This document shows positions 59,715 to 64,000 of a stretch of 64,000 nt of DNA, one piece after another. Each line of letters opens with the position of its first letter. The stretch's first letter is position 1. Under the pieces are notes generated by a model. The model made no database searches and had not been told where the DNA came from. It worked only from the letters and a program-made list of their open reading frames with translations. The stretch is from Reichenbachiella sp. 5M10 (GTDB lineage Bacteria; Bacteroidota; Bacteroidia; Cytophagales; Cyclobacteriaceae): assembly GCF_002742335.1 (NCBI RefSeq), contig NZ_MDGR01000007.1, positions 1 to 64,000 on the forward strand, read 5' to 3'. A program made the translations under genes and the position numbers.

Positions 59715-60611
59715 ATGTCGATCAAAAGCGAATATAGCGAACAATTAGAAGCGTACTTCAGTGGAGAAATGAAGGGAGCTGACCGACTGGTCTTTGAAGG
59801 CAGAGTGGAAAGCGACCCTATGCTCAAGGCTGAGTTTGAACACCAAAGTAGCATCATAGATAGTCTCAAGGCTCAGCGTATTGCAGAGCTCAAAACTAGA
59901 CTCGACAATGTGGCTGTAGAAACCACCCTCATTGGAACTTTGCTACAAAGCGCGGTTTTTAAGCCTGCTTTGTATGCGGTGACTGGACTAGCGGTAAGTG
60001 TAGGGGCGTACATGTATTTTGATGAAGAGACAGCTATGGAGTATCACCTCCAAACTTTGCAGCACAAGAGTGAATACACCATCACTAGTGGTCTTGCTGC
60101 ACATGATGCGCTAGAGTTGAACTATCGCTATGAATATCAAGAGGTAGTGTTACCTGTGATAGAAAAAATGTCTACTGTACTTGAGGAAACGAAAGTAACA
60201 GAAGAAGCTGTAACAAAGGAGATTAGTTTTGAAGTCCCGGAGATTGATGCGGGCTATCAACAGGATGAATTTGTCAGTTGGCCAGTGGTGACCCTAGAGA
60301 GTCCACAGCGGATCGATGAAGTTCCCTCTGTTTCCAAAATGGAAAAGATCAACATCCAAACCATCGCTTCTCGTAAGTATAATTTCCATTACCGCATGGA
60401 GGACAATCGCTTGTATCTCTATGGCAAGTTTGACGAGTCTCCCTATGAAATCATAGAAATCAACACGCCAGGTGCGAAAAAATTGTTCTTCTATTATGAT
60501 GGTCAGTTTTATAGCTTGAACAAGGATGCAGCTCTCGTCACTCCACTTGCGAGAATAGAAAACAAAAAGCTCATCAATGAGCTAGACGTGATCAAAAGCA
60601 ACAATCTGTAG
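59715..60611 (+). CDS. Putative membrane anti-sigma factor
   Basis: A 298-aa protein that begins one base after the sigma gene. The N terminus (EYSEQLEAYFSGEMKGADRLVFEGRVES) is like the short sigma-binding helices of anti-sigma factors without a zinc motif. A single transmembrane helix lies near residues 84-100 (ALYAVTGLAVSVGAYMYF), and the rest is extracytoplasmic. Family not recognised, and the role is inferred from position and layout. Confidence 0.75.
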   Translation: MSIKSEYSEQLEAYFSGEMKGADRLVFEGRVESDPMLKAEFEHQSSIIDSLKAQRIAELKTRLDNVAVETTLIGTLLQSAVFKPALYAVTGLAVSVGAYMYFDEETAMEYHLQTLQHKSEYTITSGLAAHDALELNYRYEYQEVVLPVIEKMSTVLEETKVTEEAVTKEISFEVPEIDAGYQQDEFVSWPVVTLESPQRIDEVPSVSKMEKINIQTIASRKYNFHYRMEDNRLYLYGKFDESPYEIIEINTPGAKKLFFYYDGQFYSLNKDAALVTPLARIENKKLINELDVIKSNNL

Positions 60612-60646
60612 TCAAATCCTTGCCTTATGTTCGAAAAGTCACAGAA

Positions 60647-60680
60647 TTGAAAGTAATTTCAAGGAATGCACCTATTTTTG
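60647..60680 (+). promoter_or_regulatory. Candidate ftsX promoter
   Basis: TTG (60647-60649), 23-bp spacer and TATTTTTG (60673-60680), an exact -7 match, 10 bp before the ftsX ATG. The spacer is at the long end. Confidence 0.4.
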
Positions 60681-60690
60681 ATTTTTCAGA

Positions 60691-61584
60691 ATGGCGAAGG
60701 ACAAGAAATATAGAAAAAAGAAGCTAGGGAGTTACCCTTTGGCGAGTGTCGTGTTTAGTGTGACGTTGGCACTTTTTGTAATGGGGCTGTTTGGTCTACT
60801 GATCATCACTACTCAAAACCTCACCCAACTCATCCAAGAGAATATAGAGGTGCAGGTGTTTTTGCAAAAGAACCTCAGCGAAAATGAGGTGGTCAAGATT
60901 ACCAAAATCTTGTCAAGTAAGGATTATGTCAACAAGAAGGCGGGAGTACCGCAGCTCGCATTGATCACGAAGGAAGAAGCGGCAGAGACTTTCATAGCCG
61001 AGACCGGGGAGGATTTTGTGGAGTTCTTAGGAGACAACCCTCTGCGAGATGTGATTACGGTCAAAATCAGTCCAGACTTCCAAGCCACAGAAAATTTGGC
61101 GGAGATCAAGAAGGAAATTGGATTTATTCGGGGGGTTTATGAAGTGACCTATATTGAGAATCTCGTGCACAGCATCAATAAGAACGTAAAGAAGATTAGC
61201 TATGTATTGATTGGCTTCACGGTTATCTTACTCTTTACTGTGGTCATTTTGATTAACAACACCATCAAGCTAGCGCTATTCTCACAGCGTTTCCTTATCC
61301 GAAGCATGCAGTTGGTCGGAGCGACGTCCTCTTTTATTCGAAAACCATTTTTGTCGCGAGCGTCTATGTTTGGTCTTACATCTGGAGTGCTCGCCTCAGC
61401 GTTATTGTGGGGGCTACTACAGCTGGTGTCAAGCGAAGTAGAAGGAATGATGGAGTTATTGCATTTGGAGCAATTACTCATTCTAGGGGGCTCCTTGCTC
61501 TTGGTAGGGCTACTTGTGGGTTTTATGAGTACATTTGCAGCCATCAAAAAATACATGAAAATGTCGCTAGACGAACTATATTGA
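60691..61584 (+). CDS. ftsX: Cell division protein FtsX
   Basis: FtsX is the permease of the FtsEX complex, which drives cell-wall hydrolases at the septum. The 297-aa chain has the family plan: transmembrane helix near 20-40, an extracytoplasmic domain (about 45-170) with VQVFLQKNLSENEV, then three helices with IKLALFSQRFLIRSMQLVGAT and a GLLVGFMSTFAAI end. ftsE is not adjacent. It heads a tight run with DUF3098 and uppP. Confidence 0.93.
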   Translation: MAKDKKYRKKKLGSYPLASVVFSVTLALFVMGLFGLLIITTQNLTQLIQENIEVQVFLQKNLSENEVVKITKILSSKDYVNKKAGVPQLALITKEEAAETFIAETGEDFVEFLGDNPLRDVITVKISPDFQATENLAEIKKEIGFIRGVYEVTYIENLVHSINKNVKKISYVLIGFTVILLFTVVILINNTIKLALFSQRFLIRSMQLVGATSSFIRKPFLSRASMFGLTSGVLASALLWGLLQLVSSEVEGMMELLHLEQLLILGGSLLLVGLLVGFMSTFAAIKKYMKMSLDELY

Positions 61585-61585
61585 T

Positions 61586-61798
61586 ATGAGCAACAACAAA
61601 CTAGCATTTTCCAAAATCAACTACATCATCATGATTGTGGGGGTATGTGTTCTTACTTTAGGTTTTTTTATCATGACCTTGGATACAGAGCCGTACGGTT
61701 TCGGCTTCCTTGGCTTGACGCTTGGGCCCATAGTGGTGATCTCTGGGTTTGTCATTGAATTTGTCGCTATTCTTTACAAGGCCAAGCCCAACCAATGA
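61586..61798 (+). CDS. DUF3098 small membrane protein
   Basis: A 70-aa protein with two hydrophobic helices (IIMIVGVCVLTLGFFIM and LTLGPIVVISGFVIEFVAIL) separated by a short loop with DTEPYGFG. That fits DUF3098, usually found between ftsX and uppP in Bacteroidota, which is a conserved order. Function unknown. It starts one base after ftsX and overlaps uppP by 4 bp. Confidence 0.92.
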   Translation: MSNNKLAFSKINYIIMIVGVCVLTLGFFIMTLDTEPYGFGFLGLTLGPIVVISGFVIEFVAILYKAKPNQ

Positions 61799-62592
61799 GT
61801 ACATTAGAAGCATTGATCCTTGGAATAATTCAAGGATTGACGGAGTTTTTGCCTGTCAGTAGTAGTGGTCATTTGGAGTTGGGGAGTTATTTTCTCAATG
61901 TGCAATCCGAAGACAACTTACTTTTTTCGATATTGGTTCATGGGGCAACTGCACTGAGTACTATTGTTGTTTTCCGAAAGGATATCCTCGAACTAATACA
62001 GGGGGTATTGAAGTTTGAATGGAATGAAGAAACGAAGTATGCATCTATGATCGTACTATCTATGGTTCCTGTAGGACTTGTGGGCGTATTGTTCGAAGAT
62101 CAAGTGGAGGCATTGTTTGGAGGGAAAATTCTATTGGTAGGCTGTATGCTGTTAGTGACAGCTGCTTTGCTTGCCTTTACCTATTTCAATAAAAAGCACG
62201 AAGGTTCGGTAACCTTCAAAAGTGCCATCATCATTGGTTTGGCACAAGCTGTGGCGATCCTGCCAGGGATCTCTCGCTCAGGATCGACGATATCGACAGC
62301 CCTGCTCTTGGGAGTGAATAAGGAGAAGGCAGCTCGTTTTTCTTTTTTGATGGTATTGCCTCCAATCATTGGTGCGATGCTGCTCAAGACCAAAGATCTG
62401 GTCGAAGCACCGGAGTTGGTTACTAACCTGCCGGTTCTTAGTTTGGTAGTAGGCTTTGTAGCCGCTTTTGTTTCTGGCTTGTTGGCTTGTCGGTGGATGT
62501 TAGCTATAGTTAAGCGTGGGAAGTTGATCTATTTTGCAATCTATTGTGGAATAGTAGGGTCATTGGCAGTCATTGGAAGTTTGTTGTTTTGA
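61795..62592 (+). CDS. uppP: Undecaprenyl-diphosphate phosphatase
   Basis: UppP (BacA) dephosphorylates undecaprenyl diphosphate to recycle the carrier for peptidoglycan synthesis. The 265-aa membrane protein has LIQG-type motifs near the N terminus (GIIQGLTEFLPVSSSGHLEL) and the second catalytic motif LPGISRSGSTIST. Eight or so helices. ATGA overlap with the DUF3098 gene and an overlap with truB show a tight operon. Confidence 0.96.
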   Translation: MSTLEALILGIIQGLTEFLPVSSSGHLELGSYFLNVQSEDNLLFSILVHGATALSTIVVFRKDILELIQGVLKFEWNEETKYASMIVLSMVPVGLVGVLFEDQVEALFGGKILLVGCMLLVTAALLAFTYFNKKHEGSVTFKSAIIIGLAQAVAILPGISRSGSTISTALLLGVNKEKAARFSFLMVLPPIIGAMLLKTKDLVEAPELVTNLPVLSLVVGFVAAFVSGLLACRWMLAIVKRGKLIYFAIYCGIVGSLAVIGSLLF

Positions 62593-63278
62593 ACGAAATA
62601 AAGGTATCATCGCTAGATTTTGAAAAGGGAGAGGTCTTCTTGTTGGACAAACCCTACGAATGGACTTCATTTGATGTGGTCAAGAAGGTCCGAAACAAAC
62701 TAAAAATTAAGAAGGTTGGTCATGCGGGGACGTTGGACCCTTTGGCGACTGGGTTGCTGATCGTATGCGCTGGCAAAGCCACTAAAAAAATCAATGAGTT
62801 TCAGGATTTGGGGAAGGAGTATACCGGGACCTTGGTGTTGGGTAAGACAACCCCATCTGTAGATTTAGAGACGGAATTTGATTCTGAAGGTGACTATTCG
62901 AAGATCACGGCAGAGCAAATTGAGGCAGAGGCCAAGAAACTGACTGGACCAATCATGCAAGTACCCCCCATATATAGTGCGATCAAGGTGGATGGCCAGC
63001 GAGCATACAAGATTGCACGTAGAAAGGAAGAAGCAAAATTAGATCCTAGACCTGTAGTGGTATCGAAGTTTGTAATGGATATATCCAACATGCCAGAGGT
63101 CACATTCGAGATTCATTGCTCCAAGGGGACCTACATCAGAAGTCTAGTGAGAGACCTTGGTGAGGCACTAGGTTGTGGTGCATACATGTCTTCGTTGCGT
63201 CGTACAGCTATCGGCCAGTACAAAATTGAGGACGCTTATAATTTAGAAGAATTTATCGATAGTTTACAAAGGGATTAG
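62589..63278 (+). CDS. truB: tRNA pseudouridine(55) synthase TruB
   Basis: TruB makes pseudouridine 55 in the T loop of tRNAs. The 229-aa chain begins with VFLLDKPYEWTSFDVV, then the catalytic motif HAGTLDPLATGLL (nucleophile Asp), and VPPIYSAIKVDGQRAY plus GTYIRSLVRDLGEALG later. The TTG at 62589 overlaps the uppP TGA stop and is the best start; no ATG is well placed. Lacks a PUA domain, as do many bacterial versions of this length. Confidence 0.93.
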   Translation: MNEIKVSSLDFEKGEVFLLDKPYEWTSFDVVKKVRNKLKIKKVGHAGTLDPLATGLLIVCAGKATKKINEFQDLGKEYTGTLVLGKTTPSVDLETEFDSEGDYSKITAEQIEAEAKKLTGPIMQVPPIYSAIKVDGQRAYKIARRKEEAKLDPRPVVVSKFVMDISNMPEVTFEIHCSKGTYIRSLVRDLGEALGCGAYMSSLRRTAIGQYKIEDAYNLEEFIDSLQRD

Positions 63279-63311
63279 CTTTGTGTCTTTGTTTTTGAAC
63301 CCCTATTTTCG

Positions 63312-64000
63312 ATGATCATACTTGACGGAATCGATCAGCTCTATGCTATACCTCATGCCATTGTGACCAGTGGTACCTTTGACGGGGTACATGTTGGGCA
63401 TCAAAAAATCCTAAAGAAGATCGTGAGATTGGCCAAAGAACAAGGGGGTAAAAGTGCTGTATTGACTTTTTGGCCTCATCCACGTTTTGTGCTTTTTCCA
63501 GACGATACCTCTCTCAAACTGCTTACAACTTTCGAGGAGAAAGCTGCAATTTTGGAAAAGGTGGGGATTGATTATTTGATAAGAATTGAATTTACAAAGG
63601 CATTTTCTCAGTTGAGTTCGGAGCGTTTTATCCAGGACGTATTGGTAGATAAAATTGGGACTAAAAAACTGGTGATAGGGTATGATCACAAGTTTGGGAA
63701 AAACAGAGAAGGTAGTTTCGAGTACCTCAAAGAAAACTGTAAACGCTTTCATTTTGAGGTGGAGGAAATTCCTCGGCAGGATATAGAGGATGTGGGAGTG
63801 AGTTCTACGAAAATACGCAAGGCATTGTTGGAAGGGGATGTTCATCTGGCACAAGAATTTATGGGTAGACCATATAGCTTGACAGGTACTGTTGTTGCAG
63901 GCAAGAGGATTGGGACCGAATTGGGTTTCCCAACAGCCAATCTCAGACTACAGGCGGCTTACAAAGTCGTGCCCAAAGATGGCGTGTATGCTGCTACAGT
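63312..64000 (+). CDS. ribF: Bifunctional riboflavin kinase/FAD synthetase RibF, partial
   Basis: RibF phosphorylates riboflavin and adenylates FMN to FAD. The reading frame from ATG 63312 is open to the window end (229 codons). N-terminal FAD synthetase domain shows SGTFDGVHVGHQKIL, TFWPHPRFVLFP and a DVGVSSTKIRKALLEG motif; the riboflavin kinase domain begins near ILE-type GTVVAGKRIGTELGFPTANL. The C-terminal part lies outside the window. It starts 33 bp after truB. Confidence 0.94.
   Translation, partial: MIILDGIDQLYAIPHAIVTSGTFDGVHVGHQKILKKIVRLAKEQGGKSAVLTFWPHPRFVLFPDDTSLKLLTTFEEKAAILEKVGIDYLIRIEFTKAFSQLSSERFIQDVLVDKIGTKKLVIGYDHKFGKNREGSFEYLKENCKRFHFEVEEIPRQDIEDVGVSSTKIRKALLEGDVHLAQEFMGRPYSLTGTVVAGKRIGTELGFPTANLRLQAAYKVVPKDGVYAAT

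Overview
The window reads as chromosomal DNA of a marine-type Bacteroidota, most likely order Cytophagales. The support is family content: a type IX secretion plug-domain protein, an OmpA protein with PD40 repeats, DUF4270, DUF1684, DUF4421 and BACON domains, the long Bacteroidota form of NusB, and an ISAon1-like insertion sequence. Start sites mostly lack strong Shine-Dalgarno sequences, and several genes are preceded by the Bacteroidota promoter form TTG/TTTG-N(18-23)-TAnnTTTG. No prophage, CRISPR array, rRNA operon or plasmid function is visible. The only clearly mobile element is the IS at the left edge.

Layout. 0.1-1.6 kb: ISAon1/ISL3-like IS with two overlapping ORFs, flanked by an exact 36-bp direct repeat. 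1.7-6.4 kb: gatC, a large membrane-TPR protein, then DUF1684, radC and rpsT on the minus strand. 6.6-15.2 kb: serine hydrolase, PD40/OmpA protein, kynureninase-like PLP enzyme, ECF sigma factor with a membrane-anchored partner and a 34-aa membrane peptide, T9SS plug-domain protein, sterol-desaturase-type hydroxylase. 15.4-22.6 kb: aldehyde dehydrogenase, porin, Dabb protein and membrane protein in one run, then DUF4421, HAD phosphatase, GNAT, YccF and a methyltransferase. 22.8-31.0 kb: tRNA-Phe, a membrane Fe-S oxidoreductase pair, a LolA-like protein, and the minus-strand run leucine dehydrogenase, nusB, YtxH, DUF1573, yajC, YbbR, coaE.

31.4-41.6 kb: MsbA-type ABC exporter, a DUF4270 / Kelch / outer-membrane protein trio, two small membrane proteins, a TPR protein ending in a histidine-kinase dimerisation domain without an ATPase domain, and a cytochrome c / sugar dehydrogenase fusion. 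41.8-48.3 kb: tRNA-Arg, sucC, a soluble REC-PAS histidine kinase with its NarL-type regulator, a 0.9-kb non-coding region holding a tandem array of seven RNA hairpins, then a LolD-like ATPase and a DMT transporter. 48.5-53.1 kb: hemicellulose/beta-glucan locus (GH51, BACON-BACON-GH5, membrane-bound AraC regulator). 53.2-64.0 kb: yebC, two tandem Omp85-type barrels, gap, DUF2147, a 2H phosphoesterase, a second ECF sigma/anti-sigma pair, and the envelope/translation run ftsX, DUF3098, uppP, truB, ribF (cut by the window end).

The strongest candidate for something undescribed is the hairpin array at 46.23-46.71 kb. It has three near-identical 140-bp units, each with two half-units, plus a seventh divergent half-unit. 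Every half-unit carries the same ACAGGTGGATTA motif followed by a terminator-like hairpin, and nearly all sequence differences preserve pairing. It lies directly downstream of a two-component system and looks like a multi-hairpin non-coding RNA or a tandem set of small RNAs.
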